Shown: positions 19,910-31,521, counted from the stretch's first letter. The stretch is DNA of 64,000 nt from Deinococcus multiflagellatus (GCF_020166415.1 NZ_JAIQXV010000005.1:136453-200452), one strand, 5' to 3'. The notes: generated from the sequence alone by a model not told the origin. Numbers and translations: made by a program.

Positions 19910-21141
19910 TATTGGATTCCCTCCCACCCACTCACATCCACTTCCCCCGAGAGCAGCCGAGGCAGCAGCGTATCGCGGATGGAGGAGAGGTGGGCGGATT
20001 CGCGAATGTTGTATTTCATGTGTCCGAGAATGGGGATAGTCAGTCTGCCAAACGCAACAGCAACGTCACTAGGAGGCAGCATCATCGGGGCAGTGATGAT
20101 GTCAGCAGGGCGCACGCGCTGGTGACTATTTGAGGTTCCAGACGCTTGTTCCGCCAGGGATTTTGAGAAGGACTCATCTTTCAGAGCCGTAAGGAGCAGC
20201 GGATAGAATTCGCTCTGGCGGGCAATCAGCGGGATAAATTCTGTTGAGCACACTTTGAAGTCTGCATCTGCCACCTTGTCGGTATCCCAGATACGTGGCG
20301 TAGCTGGGTTCAGTTTGGAAACCAGAACAGCGCCCTCTGGAATAAGGAACTTATTACTCTTGATCGCTGAACCGCGCTCAAGGGTTGGTCGGTTTTCAGC
20401 GTCGAATGCAGGAATGCTGAAGTGCGCAAATCTGGCGTCGGGCTGAATGCTTGGGTCAATTTGCTCCTTCGTCTGTTGAGCAATGTCGCCAACTGTTCCA
20501 ACCCTCCACCCCCTCGGGACTTCCCGCCCGTCCACCTCTTCCATTTCGTCTGGAAACAGGGTCGCCGTTTCCGCGTCCATGCCCTCCGGCTGCTCGCCCC
20601 GCATCTTGGCCCGTACCGGGTCAAAGTCCACAAACCAGCTTTTGAACAGGGCGCGGGCCATCTGCTCCAGCGTGCGGTTCATCTGCCGGTTGAGTTCGAT
20701 CTTGTCGTCAAAGGCGGAGAGAATGGCGGCGATTTGGCGCTGAGTGTCAGGATGAGGAATGGATACCCTGGCCTGATGAGCATGATTCCTGTTTACTCCG
20801 GGAACGCTACTTTTATCATTGAACTGGTGAAAATCGATGGTTTTTAGGAGATAGTAGACAAACTTAGGGTGGTTGCCCTTAAAGTCTTTCACATAGAGAG
20901 TAGTATTGAGTGGCCAGTAATCACCTTCAATGTAGAAGACTTCGCCGATAGTGCCGTATCGTCCTGTAACTACGCCAGGACCAGAAGCGGCAGCGCTATT
21001 GTGATAATCGGAAATACCCGATGAAGAGACTATGGGCACACTGCCTGATGAACGTTTTTGACTAGGGAGATCATGACCCCTTTGTAGAGTCAAAACGTCA
21101 CCCAATGTCATTTCCCGCCACTCACTCCCCATAATTCCCAC
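19909..21141 (-). CDS. hsdS: Type I restriction-modification specificity subunit HsdS
   Basis: DNA-recognition subunit of 410 residues. Two target-recognition domains (about 1-130 and 200-330) are separated by conserved helices. The first starts [21 protein letters not shown], and helix 1 reads LSAFDDKIELNRQMNRTLEQMARALFKSWFVDFDPV, the usual HsdS spacer. A second helix closes the protein (IRDTLLPRLLSGEVDV). The recognition domains are more AT-rich than the spacers, as is common for exchanged domains. Two starts (21141, 21132) are possible; both overlap the stop of the DUF1016 gene. The recognised bipartite site cannot be read from sequence. Confidence 0.93.
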   Translation of the reverse strand: MGIMGSEWREMTLGDVLTLQRGHDLPSQKRSSGSVPIVSSSGISDYHNSAAASGPGVVTGRYGTIGEVFYIEGDYWPLNTTLYVKDFKGNHPKFVYYLLKTIDFHQFNDKSSVPGVNRNHAHQARVSIPHPDTQRQIAAILSAFDDKIELNRQMNRTLEQMARALFKSWFVDFDPVRAKMRGEQPEGMDAETATLFPDEMEEVDGREVPRGWRVGTVGDIAQQTKEQIDPSIQPDARFAHFSIPAFDAENRPTLERGSAIKSNKFLIPEGAVLVSKLNPATPRIWDTDKVADADFKVCSTEFIPLIARQSEFYPLLLTALKDESFSKSLAEQASGTSNSHQRVRPADIITAPMMLPPSDVAVAFGRLTIPILGHMKYNIRESAHLSSIRDTLLPRLLSGEVDVSGWEGIQ

Positions 21142-22165
21142 TCCCTAACCCTTCCAATACCCTTTCCAGTTCCTCGATGCTGGGCAGTTGGCCCCTCAAC
21201 TCCGGCGGCAGGCTCCCGGCCAGTTCATACGTGCTGACCCCCAGGGGCCTATCCACACCGCGCAGGGCGTATTCCGCCACCACGCGGTTGTGCGTGCGGC
21301 ACAGCAGCAGGCCGATGCTGGGGGCGTCGTCGGGGTGGCGCAGCAGGTCGTCGGCGGCGGCCAGGTAAAAGTTCATCTTGCCCACGTATTCGGGCTTAAA
21401 TTCTCCGATCTTGAGTTCAATGACCACGTAGCAGCGCAGCCGCAGGTGGTAAAACAGCAGGTCCAGGTAAAAGTCCTCGCCGCCGACTTCCAGGTGGTAC
21501 TGGCTGCCCACAAAGGCAAAGCCCACACCCAGCTCCAGCATGAAGTCGCGCAGATGGCCCAGCAGCCCGCGTTCCAGATCGCGCTCGTGCGCCTCGGCCC
21601 CCAGGCTCAGGAAGTCGAAGGTGTACGGGTCTTTCAGCAGTTGCCGCGCCAGTTCGGACTGTGGGGCGGGCAGGGCGCGGTCAAAGTTGGTGACGGCCTG
21701 CCCTTGCCGCAGGTGCAGGCGCGTGCCGATCTGGTGGACCAGCACGTTCCGGCTCCAGCCATGTTGAATGGCCGCGCGGGCGTACCACTCGCGCTGTTGC
21801 GGATCGCTGAGTTTGTCGAGCAGGACGACGTTGTGGAACCAGGGCAATTGTGCAGCAACCTGCTGCACAAACGCCGCGTCCGGCCAGGCAGCGGCAAAGG
21901 CCCGCATGTACTTCAGATTGCGGGCGCTGAACCCCTTCATCTCGGGAAACTCGCGCCGCAGGTCCTCCGAGAGCCGGTCAATGACCTTCGCGCCCCACCC
22001 GGCCTGCCCCTGACGATAAAGGATGGCCTGCCCGAGTCTCCAGTACAGCACCACCAGCTCCCGGTTGACGGCGAGCGCTGCTCGCGTCTGCGCGCTGTGA
22101 ATGTGCGCCTTCAGATCACCCAGCAACTCGGCGTAGTCGGCGGGCAGGGCCAGCTCAGCCCCCAT
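21122..22165 (-). CDS. DUF1016/YhcG-family PD-(D/E)xK nuclease-domain protein
   Basis: Protein of 347 residues. The N-terminal helical domain ([30 protein letters not shown]...[13 protein letters not shown]) and the C-terminal nuclease fold ([25 protein letters not shown], with D in the first strand and E-L-K in the next) are those of the YhcG family. It sits between hsdM and hsdS, overlapping the former by 11 bases and the latter by 20, so it is built into the RM operon. YhcG-type genes are common in type I RM loci. Its exact role is unknown; a second nuclease or branched-DNA enzyme is likely. Confidence 0.88.
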   Translation of the reverse strand: MGAELALPADYAELLGDLKAHIHSAQTRAALAVNRELVVLYWRLGQAILYRQGQAGWGAKVIDRLSEDLRREFPEMKGFSARNLKYMRAFAAAWPDAAFVQQVAAQLPWFHNVVLLDKLSDPQQREWYARAAIQHGWSRNVLVHQIGTRLHLRQGQAVTNFDRALPAPQSELARQLLKDPYTFDFLSLGAEAHERDLERGLLGHLRDFMLELGVGFAFVGSQYHLEVGGEDFYLDLLFYHLRLRCYVVIELKIGEFKPEYVGKMNFYLAAADDLLRHPDDAPSIGLLLCRTHNRVVAEYALRGVDRPLGVSTYELAGSLPPELRGQLPSIEELERVLEGLGSGNYGE

Positions 22166-23792
22166 AGCCCAGCCGTTCCAGATTCGCTTTAATCACAGCC
22201 TGCAAGCGGTCGCTTTCCTCAAACTGCGTGTGCAATTCCTTGCTCAGTCGCGCCATCTTTTCCCCAAATGGCTCGGCGTCCTCTGCCTTGGCGGCGCTGC
22301 CCACATAGCGCCCCGGCGTCAGCACCCAGCCGTGTTTCTCAATGTCGTCGATGGTGGCGGCCTTGCAGAAGCCGGGAACGTCCTCGTATTCACCGTCTCC
22401 GTCGCCGCGCCAGTTGTGGTAGGCGGCCACAATGCGGGCGCGGTCCTCGCTGCTCAGGTCGCGCTCCACCCGGCTTTTCATGTAGCCCAGTTCACGGGCG
22501 TCAATAAACAGCGTCTGGCCGCTGCGGTCGCGCAGGGGGCGGCCTTCCTGCCCTTTGCCGTTTTCCTTGTTGTTCGCCAGAATCCACAGACACACGGGAA
22601 TCTGCGTGGTGTAGAACAGCTGCCCCGGCATGGCCACAATGCAGTCCACCTTGTCGTGGGCAATCATGTTGCGCCGAATCTCGCCTTCGCCGCTCTGGTT
22701 GCTGCTTAAAGACCCGTTGGCCAGCACCACCCCGGCGGTGCCGTGCGGGGCGAGGTGGTACAGGATGTGTTGCAGCCACGCATAGTTGGCGTTGCTGGCC
22801 GGCGGAGTGCCGTAGCGCCAGCGGGGGTCGCCGCTCATGGGGCCGCCCCAGTTGCTCACGTTAAAGGGTGGGTTCGCCAGCACGTAGTCGGCGCGCAGGT
22901 CCGGGTGCAGGTCGTGGTGGAAGGTGTCGCCGTGGCGAATATCGGCCTCAATCCGGCGGATGGCGAGGTTCATGCGCGCCAGCTTCCAGGTGGTGTGGTT
23001 GCTTTCCTGCCCGTAAATGCTGATGTTCTCGCGGGGGGACTTGTTGACGTCGTAAGCGCCCTTGTGTTCCTCGACAAACTCCTCGCCCCTCACGAACATG
23101 CCGCCCGATCCGCACGCTGGGTCGTAGACGCGGCCCCTGAATGGGGCCAGCAGTTCCACCAGGGTCAGCACCACGCTGTCGGGGGTGTAGAACTCGCCGC
23201 CCAGCTTGCCCTCGGCGGCGGCAAAGCGCTTGAGCATGTACTGGTACACCTCGCCCAGCAGGTCGGTCTTTTTCTCGGGTTCGGTGGCCCCTTCAGCGCT
23301 GAACAGGTCACTGGGCGCGTCGCTCAGATTCTTCACCGTGCCGCCCTCGCCATAGCGGCTGATTTCGTCAATCAGGCCACTCAGCACGCGCGGCGGCAGG
23401 CTGGGCCGGGCGAAGTTTTGCTGCAGCATGCCCTTCAAAGGCTTGTTGTCGCGCTCAATGGCGGCAATCGCTCCGTCAATCAGTTGGCCAATATTGTCCT
23501 GCTTCGCGGCGGCCTTCAGCGTGTCCCAGCGCGCTTCGGGCGGCACCCAGAACACACCGCGCATGGTGTACTCGTCGCGGTCTTCGGGCAGCCCTTCAGG
23601 GTCAGCCGCGACCTCGTCCTGGGCCAACTTGAACGAATCGCTGACAAACTTCAGGAAGATCAGTGGCAGCACCACATGCTTGTACTCGGCGGCGTCAATG
23701 TGGCCGCGCAACTGGTCGGCGGTATTCCACAGCACCTCCTCCATTTTTGGGGGTGGGGTGCCAGCGTTTTTTCTGGGGCGTCCGCGTGTCAT
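22155..23792 (-). CDS. hsdM: Type I restriction-modification methyltransferase HsdM
   Basis: N6-adenine methyltransferase subunit of 545 residues. The N-terminal HsdM helical domain ([20 protein letters not shown]) is followed by the AdoMet-binding motif [11 protein letters not shown] and the catalytic NPPF ([14 protein letters not shown]). First gene of the five-gene operon hsdM, DUF1016, hsdS, HEPN-like, hsdR. A TATCAT box lies eight bases before the ATG, which would make the operon's transcript leaderless. Methylation protects host DNA from HsdR. The motifs are intact. Confidence 0.95.
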   Translation of the reverse strand: MTRGRPRKNAGTPPPKMEEVLWNTADQLRGHIDAAEYKHVVLPLIFLKFVSDSFKLAQDEVAADPEGLPEDRDEYTMRGVFWVPPEARWDTLKAAAKQDNIGQLIDGAIAAIERDNKPLKGMLQQNFARPSLPPRVLSGLIDEISRYGEGGTVKNLSDAPSDLFSAEGATEPEKKTDLLGEVYQYMLKRFAAAEGKLGGEFYTPDSVVLTLVELLAPFRGRVYDPACGSGGMFVRGEEFVEEHKGAYDVNKSPRENISIYGQESNHTTWKLARMNLAIRRIEADIRHGDTFHHDLHPDLRADYVLANPPFNVSNWGGPMSGDPRWRYGTPPASNANYAWLQHILYHLAPHGTAGVVLANGSLSSNQSGEGEIRRNMIAHDKVDCIVAMPGQLFYTTQIPVCLWILANNKENGKGQEGRPLRDRSGQTLFIDARELGYMKSRVERDLSSEDRARIVAAYHNWRGDGDGEYEDVPGFCKAATIDDIEKHGWVLTPGRYVGSAAKAEDAEPFGEKMARLSKELHTQFEESDRLQAVIKANLERLGYGG

Positions 23793-23800
23793 GTGCCGTC

Positions 23801-23806
23801 ATGATA
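23801..23806 (-). promoter_or_regulatory. -10 box (TATCAT) of the RM operon
   Basis: TATCAT on the minus strand, eight bases before the hsdM ATG, leaves no room for a ribosome site. A good -35 box is not visible. Confidence 0.5.
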
Positions 23807-23831
23807 GACAGCCAGGACAGGCTTTTCCTCG

Positions 23832-24788
23832 TCATGCCCTGGGGCCGATATACGCCGCACATCTGGCGTGCAGGCGCACAAATTCGGCGTGCAGTTCGGG
23901 GGGGCTGTCAATGCGAAAGTCGCAGTCCAGGCCCAGCAGAAAGGCGGCAAACGAGTGCAGGTGCTCGCGCTGGCAGCGCAGGCGGGTGCCCTGCCCCTCG
24001 GGTTCCAGCTCGCTGCCCCACAGCGACACCCGGCCGCGCAGGTGTTCCGGCGGGGCGTCCAGCCACACGCTGATGTCAAAGGCGGTGGGCGGGGCCCGAA
24101 GCTGCGAGCGCAGGTAGGCGGCGGCGTCAAAGTCGGCGGGCGGGGTAAAGGTGGCGTCCAGCACGGTCAGCGCCTGCATGCGGTCCACCCGGAACGAGCG
24201 CTTCTGGCCGCGCAGGTGGCACCAGCCCACGGCGTACCAGCGGCTGTCAAAGTGCACCAGCCGGTACACGTCCACCTGCCGCTCGCTGGGCGGCGCCTCG
24301 TGCGCGGCGTAGGTCAGATGCACGGTGCGCGCCGCGCGCACGGCCCGCAGCAGGGTCGCCAGCACCTCCACCTCCACGCCCACCGCCCAGGGCGAGGCGT
24401 CCAGTTGCACGCTGCCTTCCAGCGCCCGCACGTCGTCACGCAGGGCCTGGGGCAGGCAGCGGGTCAGCTTGGCCCCGGCACTTTCGGCGGCGGGGGCCAG
24501 GGCGCCCAGGCCCAGCCCCTGCAGCGCGCGCAGGCCCAGGGCGGCGGCCAGGGCTTCTTCGGGGGTCAGCATCAGCGGGGGCAGCCGGAAGCCGGGCCGT
24601 AAGCGGTAGGCGCCGCCCACGCCCCGGCGGCCTTCCACCGGAATGCCCAGATCCTGCAGCCGGGTCACATAGCGCTGCACCGTGCGCGGGCTGACCTCCA
24701 GGCGGCGGGCCAGTTCCGCGCCGGTCACGCTCTCGCGGCCCTGCAAGAGTTCCAGCACTGTCAGCACGCGCATGGCCGGGTCGTACAT
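23832..24788 (-). CDS. WYL-domain HTH transcriptional regulator (YafY-like)
   Basis: Protein of 318 residues from the ATG at 24788, which has TACGCT seven bases before it. The N-terminal winged helix (LQGRESVTGAELARRLEVSPRTVQRYVTRL) is followed by a WYL domain (RWYAVGWCHLRGQKRSFRVDRMQALTVL, near residue 190) and a C-terminal WCX part. Such proteins sense small ligands or nucleic acid and control nearby genes. The divergent partner is the first of three DinB genes, which makes these the likely targets. Confidence 0.9.
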   Translation of the reverse strand: MYDPAMRVLTVLELLQGRESVTGAELARRLEVSPRTVQRYVTRLQDLGIPVEGRRGVGGAYRLRPGFRLPPLMLTPEEALAAALGLRALQGLGLGALAPAAESAGAKLTRCLPQALRDDVRALEGSVQLDASPWAVGVEVEVLATLLRAVRAARTVHLTYAAHEAPPSERQVDVYRLVHFDSRWYAVGWCHLRGQKRSFRVDRMQALTVLDATFTPPADFDAAAYLRSQLRAPPTAFDISVWLDAPPEHLRGRVSLWGSELEPEGQGTRLRCQREHLHSFAAFLLGLDCDFRIDSPPELHAEFVRLHARCAAYIGPRA

Positions 24789-24875
24789 GGGGCCCAGCGT
24801 ACACCCCAAAGGCGACACACCCTGACGGGAATCACCATTACGCTAGAGGCAGATTCACCCCCAGGAGGTTCAAGC

Positions 24876-25358
24876 ATGACCGCATCCGTTCTCTCGACCG
24901 CCACCGCCCTGTCTGTGCCCGACTTCCTCGCCCACTGGCAGGGGCACCGCGCCCTGACCCGCCGCGTCATTCAGGCTTTTCCCGAGGAGCAGCTGTTTAC
25001 CTTCAGCGTGGGGGGCATGCGGCCCTTTGGCGTGCAGGCCACCGAAATTCATCTGGTGAGCGCCATGACGGTGGACGCCCTGCACAGCGGCCAGTGGCCC
25101 GCACCCGACTGGGCGGCTGGCCCCACCACGCAGGCCGAGCTGCTGCGCGAGTGGGACGCCCTAAGTGAGCGGCTCTCGCAGGTGGGCGCCAGCACCGACC
25201 CTGCCTTTTTCAGCGCGCGGCACGCCCTGCCCTGGGGCGAGATGCCCGGCTGGGTGGCGGCCATCTACGCCATTGACAACGAGATTCACCACCGCGCCCA
25301 GGGCTACGTGTTCCTGCGCGCCCTAGGCCTCGAGCCGCCGGCCTTTTACGAACGCTGA
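24876..25358 (+). CDS. DinB-family protein 1
   Basis: Protein of 160 residues, a four-helix DinB/YfiT-like metal-binding fold. Metal ligands are expected at H in LAHWQGHR, at EIHL near residue 58 and at the H pair in EIHHRAQGYVFLRALG near residue 140. AGGAGG (24863-24868) stands before the ATG. DinB-like proteins are numerous in Deinococcus and often damage- or stress-induced; some act as thiol transferases (bacillithiol S-transferase kind). First of three tandem paralogues, divergent from the WYL regulator. Confidence 0.88.
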   Translation: MTASVLSTATALSVPDFLAHWQGHRALTRRVIQAFPEEQLFTFSVGGMRPFGVQATEIHLVSAMTVDALHSGQWPAPDWAAGPTTQAELLREWDALSERLSQVGASTDPAFFSARHALPWGEMPGWVAAIYAIDNEIHHRAQGYVFLRALGLEPPAFYER

Positions 25359-25840
25359 TGCTGGGGCCGGCGCTGGCCGCCCACTGGCTGGGTCACCATC
25401 ACCTGACCGCCCGCACCCTGCTGGCCTACCCCGACGAGGCGCTGTTCACCTTCTCACCCGCGCCGCCGCTGCGGGCCTTTGGCGCCATGGTGTGGGAGGT
25501 GCATGGCCAGACTGGGTACGTATTGGACGGTCTGCGCACAGGCACCTGGGGCGAGCCGAACTGGCCCGCGCTGCCCGCGCAGGACCCGGCGGCCCTGCGC
25601 GCTGCCTGGGCGGCGCAGACCGCCCGGCTCGCCCGTGAACTGCCTGCCGTGCCCGAGACGCGGTATCTGGACGTGCAGCGCACCGGCTGGGGCGAGCTGA
25701 GCGGCCTGGGTGCGGCGCTGGGCGCCATTGACAACCAGGTGCACCACCGTGCCCAGGGCTACGTGTACCTGCGGGCCCTTGGGCTTGGGCCGCCAGAATT
25801 CTGGGACCGTGACCCATCCGCTGACTTTCAAGGAGAATGA
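25358..25840 (+). CDS. DinB-family protein 2
   Basis: Protein of 160 residues, clearly paralogous to the gene before it (AHWLGHHHLTARTLLAYPDEALFTFS; QVHHRAQGYVYLRALGLGPPEF). The metal-site segments are EVHGQTG near residue 47 and VHHRAQ near 130. The ATG shares one base with the previous stop (TGATG), so the two are translated together. The shared C-terminal motif suggests a local duplication. Confidence 0.87.
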   Translation: MLGPALAAHWLGHHHLTARTLLAYPDEALFTFSPAPPLRAFGAMVWEVHGQTGYVLDGLRTGTWGEPNWPALPAQDPAALRAAWAAQTARLARELPAVPETRYLDVQRTGWGELSGLGAALGAIDNQVHHRAQGYVYLRALGLGPPEFWDRDPSADFQGE

Positions 25841-25844
25841 ATGT

Positions 25845-26366
25845 ATGGCCGACCTATCGCTGCCGCTGGAGACCTTTCGCCGCAACGCCCGCGTGAACGC
25901 GGCCCTCCTGGGGGCGCTGACGCCAGACGACTACGCCCTGAGTGACGGCCGGGGCGGCTGGACGGTCGAGCGGCACCTGCGCCACATGGCGGGCTTCCGG
26001 GTGGGCTGGCTGTGGAACCTGTCACGCGAACACGCCATGCCCCTGCTGGACCCCACGCAAAAAGACGCCGACGGGGACCCCCTGTGGCGCTGGCAGAACG
26101 CCCCCGCCGAAGACTTGGGCGCCGCCCTGAGTGCCGGCGACGAGGCCGCAGTGGACGCGGTGCAGGCCCACCTGGCCTCGGGCGAGCCGTTCGCCGATCC
26201 CTGGAACGAGGGCGGCTACCGGTCCAACCCGGCCCACTTTCTGATGCACACGGTGGTGCACGACAGCCACCACCGGGGCCAGATCATGGCGCTGCTGCGC
26301 CAGGGCGGCCACACCAAGGAAGAGATGGACGCCCTGGACAACCACTGGGGCATCTGGCGCGAGTAA
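25845..26366 (+). CDS. DinB-family protein 3
   Basis: Protein of 173 residues starting at MADLSLPLETF, with AAGGAG about nine bases before it and four bases after the previous stop. Metal-binding pattern: HLRHMAGFRVGWL near residue 47 and HTVVHDSHHRGQIMALLR near 140, which is the classic DinB H-x3-H motif. It is more distant from the other two than they are from each other, so the trio is one duplication added to an older neighbour. Confidence 0.88.
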   Translation: MADLSLPLETFRRNARVNAALLGALTPDDYALSDGRGGWTVERHLRHMAGFRVGWLWNLSREHAMPLLDPTQKDADGDPLWRWQNAPAEDLGAALSAGDEAAVDAVQAHLASGEPFADPWNEGGYRSNPAHFLMHTVVHDSHHRGQIMALLRQGGHTKEEMDALDNHWGIWRE

Positions 26367-26488
26367 GCCAGGCTTATGGGAGCAGCGGGCGGTGCCGGGC
26401 AAGGGCTGGAAGGGTGCAGCGGGCGGCTTTTCCCTCCGGCCTCTTCCTCTTCCCCTGACCGGGCACCCACGGGCCGCCTCTGGCCGCG

Positions 26489-26494
26489 CACAAT
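26489..26494 (+). promoter_or_regulatory. -10-like box before the ACT-domain gene
   Basis: CACAAT followed six bases later by the ATG at 26501, the spacing of leaderless genes in this window. Confidence 0.4.
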
Positions 26495-26500
26495 GGGGCC

Positions 26501-26881
26501 ATGACCCCTCAGACCCTCTCGGTGCTGCCCGGCCGCTACGCCGTGGTGCAGCTGCCGCCCGACGCACCCCTGCCCCCGCTGGCAGGGGCGTTCTGGTCGC
26601 TGACCCGCACCGCCGACGAACTGTCTCTGGTCTGCGCCGAAGCTGAAGTGCCGCCCGGGAGCACTGCGGCGGACGGCTGGGTGGCGTTCAAGCTGCACGG
26701 CCCGTTTCCTTTTCACCTGACCGGCATTCTGGCCAGCGTGCTGAACCCGCTGCGCGACGTCGAGGTGGGCATTTTTGCCCTCAGCACCTTTGACACGGAC
26801 TACGTGCTGGTCAAGCAGGCACAGCAGCCTGAAGCCACAGCTGCCCTGCGCGCTGCCGGGCATACCGTGCTGGAAGCCTGA
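26501..26881 (+). CDS. ACT-domain protein (CASTOR/ACT_7 type)
   Basis: Protein of 126 residues with two small alpha-beta modules. The second half (FKLHGPFPFHLTGILASVLNPLRDVEVGIFALSTFDTDYVLVK) matches the ACT_7/CASTOR domain, where a ligand such as an amino acid would bind between strands. The family is widespread as a stand-alone putative amino-acid-sensing or transfer protein without a proven role. It lies after the DinB cluster with its own leaderless-type promoter. Confidence 0.85.
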   Translation: MTPQTLSVLPGRYAVVQLPPDAPLPPLAGAFWSLTRTADELSLVCAEAEVPPGSTAADGWVAFKLHGPFPFHLTGILASVLNPLRDVEVGIFALSTFDTDYVLVKQAQQPEATAALRAAGHTVLEA

Positions 26882-26946
26882 AGGTCAACCCGGACCAAGT
26901 CCGTGTAGCACGCACGTGACCCTGACGCCACCCAAACCTGTGGGCC

Positions 26947-27362
26947 TTATACCCCAGCGGCCGTCAGGTCCCTGCGCAGCAGGTGGTTCGTGTGGCCGGG
27001 CGGGTCATCCTGTTCCTCGGCGTACACCGCTCGTAAGAGGGTCGCGCCTGAAACGCCCAGGTGCCCAACTTGGCGCGGGTGCAGCCCAGGGCGGTGGCTT
27101 GCGTTTCCACGTGGCCGCGCAGGCACCCCAGCCCTGACCGCGCAGGGGTTCGTGCAGCCACATCAGGTCAAGTTCCAGCCGCCCAGCACCTCGCCCGCCT
27201 CCGAGAGCACGTAGCTTTCCAGCGGCACACGCATGCGGTGTTCAGGCGTCAGGCGCTGGCGCAGCATGGCGCTGGGCTCGTCGTTGTCGGCGACCAGGGC
27301 CGACGACACCACGGCCTCACGCCCTCGGCGTTGGCGCCGGAGTCCAGAGTGGAGGTGGTCAT
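26947..27362 (-). pseudogene. Frameshifted GNAT-family acetyltransferase remnant
   Basis: Read from the ATG at 27362, pieces of one GNAT protein appear in different frames: MTTSTLDSGANAEG, then VVSSALVADNDEPSAMLRQR...GEVLGG, then DLMWLHEPLRGQGWG, then GHVETQATALGCTRAKLGTW and finally HTNHLLRRDL before a TAA at 26947. The order and the GQG acetyl-CoA loop followed by an FQARP/YERCG-like end fit a small acetyltransferase (about 140 residues). At least three frameshifts break it, so no full product can be made. A few single-base sequencing errors could mimic this but several would be needed. Confidence 0.75.
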
Positions 27363-27422
27363 GGGGTCAGTCTGGCGGAGCGCATGGCATACGGCATCTG
27401 CCAGATTGCCCAGGGGCGCAGC

Positions 27423-27449
27423 AAAAACCCCGGCCACGCGGCCGGGGTT
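27423..27449 (-). terminator. Intrinsic terminator of ftsH
   Basis: A perfect 10-bp stem (27426-27435 with 27440-27449) is followed on the minus strand by five T residues, 24 bases after the ftsH stop. Confidence 0.9.
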
Positions 27450-27472
27450 GGTAGAGGAGAAGCGAAATAGGG

Positions 27473-29344
<1,872 letters not shown>

Positions 29345-29456
29345 GAACAGTCCTCCGAATGGGGAAGGGGAATAGGGAATAAGGCGGACTTCGCCCGCTG
29401 AACTTGAGTCTACCAGACTCAAGGTGGGTGAGTGAGTGACCCCTTACACCTGCCCT

Positions 29457-29906
29457 TTAGCGTTGCGTCACCCGGCGTTCTCTCAGCCACACGAACAGCG
29501 CGCCCAGCAGCACCAACGGCAGTGCCATGAACAGCGCCAGCAGGATGATCGGCAGGAAGTTCAGCAGAATGCCCAGCCACTGGTTGGGTTGCTCAAAGCG
29601 CAGCGTCACGTTCTGGCGCTTCAGCTCGGACAGGAGCGCGCGGTCTGAGGTCAGGGGTTCAGGCCAGGCAAGGCGGTAAGGGCGGTCATCGGTGCGCAGG
29701 CTGACCTGCGCCGCCTTGCCGCGCACCACGACCGCCTGCACCTGCCCGGCGCTCAGGGACGAACGGAAGTCGGCGTCGCTGAGCGGCGTGCTCTGGAGGC
29801 CCGCCAGGGCCCGCCACCCCAGGAGCCCCAGGGCGGCAAAGACGCACAGGGCCAGCACCCCGCCCAGCACGGGCCAGAACGGCGCAGGAACACGGGGTTT
29901 GGTCAT
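29457..29906 (-). CDS. Stand-alone FtsH N-terminal (FtsH_ext-like) membrane protein
   Basis: Protein of 149 residues from the ATG at 29906. It contains only what FtsH has before its ATPase: a membrane helix (about 12-32), a periplasmic domain ([20 protein letters not shown]), then [20 protein letters not shown] directly followed by a second membrane helix, ending in [10 protein letters not shown]. No AAA or protease part follows. The stretch around [13 protein letters not shown] is almost identical to FtsH encoded about 570 bases downstream, at DNA level too. It could join the FtsH hexamer and modulate it; this is inference. Confidence 0.82.
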   Translation of the reverse strand: MTKPRVPAPFWPVLGGVLALCVFAALGLLGWRALAGLQSTPLSDADFRSSLSAGQVQAVVVRGKAAQVSLRTDDRPYRLAWPEPLTSDRALLSELKRQNVTLRFEQPNQWLGILLNFLPIILLALFMALPLVLLGALFVWLRERRVTQR

Positions 29907-29989
29907 GGGCCCATGACACCGCAGCGCGCGGCGCGCCGCAAGCGGCAAAAGGAGGAGAGGGGGGCAGCGGCGCAGTATCCTGCCAGAGA

Positions 29990-31414
29990 ATGATTGACGT
30001 AGCCACCACCTGGCAGCAAGTGTGCGCGGCGCTCGCGGGGGGCGACTACGACGCGGCCTTTGGCATTCTGGAGGCGGCATCGCGCGAGGCAAAGAAACCC
30101 GAGCGGGCGCGGCTGGCCCTGTACCTGGGCCACCTGCACGCCCTGTACGGCGACGCGGCCCTGGCCGAGCTGGGCGCCGCGCTGCGCGAGGCCCGCACCC
30201 TGGACCCGGCGCGGCGCGACGACCCGCTGTACCTCGCCCTGTCGGCCGAACTTGACGCCCGCACGCGCGGCGAGGAGGCCGCCCCGCCCCCCCAGGCGGC
30301 GCGCGAGGCCACTGACGCCCTGCCCCGCTTTCACGCGCTGTGCGCGCTGGCCCTGGCCGGCAAACCGCAGGAGGCCCTGGACGTGCATGTGGGCAGCGCC
30401 GACCTGCCCCAGCACCTGCGCTGGCGCCTGCGCTCCTGGGAGGCCGACGCCCACGAGAGCCTGGGCCAGAGCGCCGAGGCGGCGGGGCTGTATGCCGAAG
30501 CCGCCCACCTCGCTTCGGGCATGAACCGCGCGGTCATGCTGCAGGAGCAGGCCGCGCTGCACCTGCAACTGGGCCAGCCCGAGGCCGCCAAGGCCGCGCT
30601 GGATCAGGCCCGGCCCCTGTACGCCGCCCGCCCCAGCCCCGACGAGGCCGAGGAACAGGGCCTGAACCTCGCCACGTGGCACTACCTGCGCGCCCAGGCG
30701 CTGCTGAATCTGGGCCAGCCTTCAGCGGCGCACGACATGATCCGCGAGGCCGCGCGCCTGGAAGCCCAGTACGGCGACCCCAGCTACGGCGTGGCGCTGG
30801 TGCGCGGGCAGGTGCTGACCCACCTGGGTCTGACCGAACAGGCCCTGGAGGCTTTTGGCGAGGCGCTGCGGCTGTCGGCCGACAGTGACCGCCCGTATGC
30901 CAACCACGAACTGGGCGTGGCCCTGCTGGACCTCGACCGCCCCGTTGAAGCCCGCGAGAAGCTGGAAGCGGCCCTGTCGGACCCCGAATACCCCTACCTG
31001 CCCGAGGTGCTGGCTGACCTCGCCGAGTGCGACTACCGCCTGGGGCGCCTGCCCGAAGCGCAGCAGGAAGCCGAGCAGGCCTTATCGCAGGGGGCCGTGG
31101 TGCCGGCCAGCCTGGTGCTGGGCAGCGTGGCGCTGGACTATTTTCAGCTCGACGACGCCCTGGACCACTACGAGCGCGTGATCCGCGAGGCCGCCCCCGG
31201 CAGCCGCGACTGGCTGACCGCCTCGCAGATGGCGGCCGACGTGATGGCCCAGCAGGGCTTTCCCAACCCGGCCGCCGCCTACGCCTACGCCCAGCAGGCC
31301 CTGAGCCACACCCCCGAAAGCGACGACTGGCACGTGACCCTGCAGGAGCACCTGCGCCGCGCGGGTGAGCTGCTGGCCCAGCAGGGCGCCCAGGGAGGCC
31401 GCACGCTGAACTGA
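29990..31414 (+). CDS. TPR-repeat protein
   Basis: Soluble protein of 474 residues, almost wholly made of 34-residue helical repeats (for example [27 protein letters not shown] and [28 protein letters not shown]). No signal peptide, membrane segment or catalytic motif is seen. TATCCT lies eight bases before the ATG, so it is probably leaderless. Such proteins are scaffolds; the partner is unknown. Divergent from the FtsH N-domain gene. Confidence 0.85.
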   Translation: MIDVATTWQQVCAALAGGDYDAAFGILEAASREAKKPERARLALYLGHLHALYGDAALAELGAALREARTLDPARRDDPLYLALSAELDARTRGEEAAPPPQAAREATDALPRFHALCALALAGKPQEALDVHVGSADLPQHLRWRLRSWEADAHESLGQSAEAAGLYAEAAHLASGMNRAVMLQEQAALHLQLGQPEAAKAALDQARPLYAARPSPDEAEEQGLNLATWHYLRAQALLNLGQPSAAHDMIREAARLEAQYGDPSYGVALVRGQVLTHLGLTEQALEAFGEALRLSADSDRPYANHELGVALLDLDRPVEAREKLEAALSDPEYPYLPEVLADLAECDYRLGRLPEAQQEAEQALSQGAVVPASLVLGSVALDYFQLDDALDHYERVIREAAPGSRDWLTASQMAADVMAQQGFPNPAAAYAYAQQALSHTPESDDWHVTLQEHLRRAGELLAQQGAQGGRTLN

Positions 31415-31445
31415 GGGCCATGGGCCATGAGCTCTGGGCCATGGG
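31415..31445 (+). repeat. ATGGCC/ATGAGC word repeat after stop codon
   Basis: GGCCATGGGCCATGAGCTC and a further GGGCCATGG directly follow the TPR gene. The inverted counterpart lies at 31522-31550, after the stop of the convergent beta-propeller gene, so the two could pair into one long imperfect stem. Confidence 0.65.
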
Positions 31446-31521
31446 GAGAAGCAGGGTCACGCGTTCGGGTGGCCCTGCTTCTGTTGTGCTGGATAGCAGA
31501 AAGGCCATGAGCGCCGGGTTT

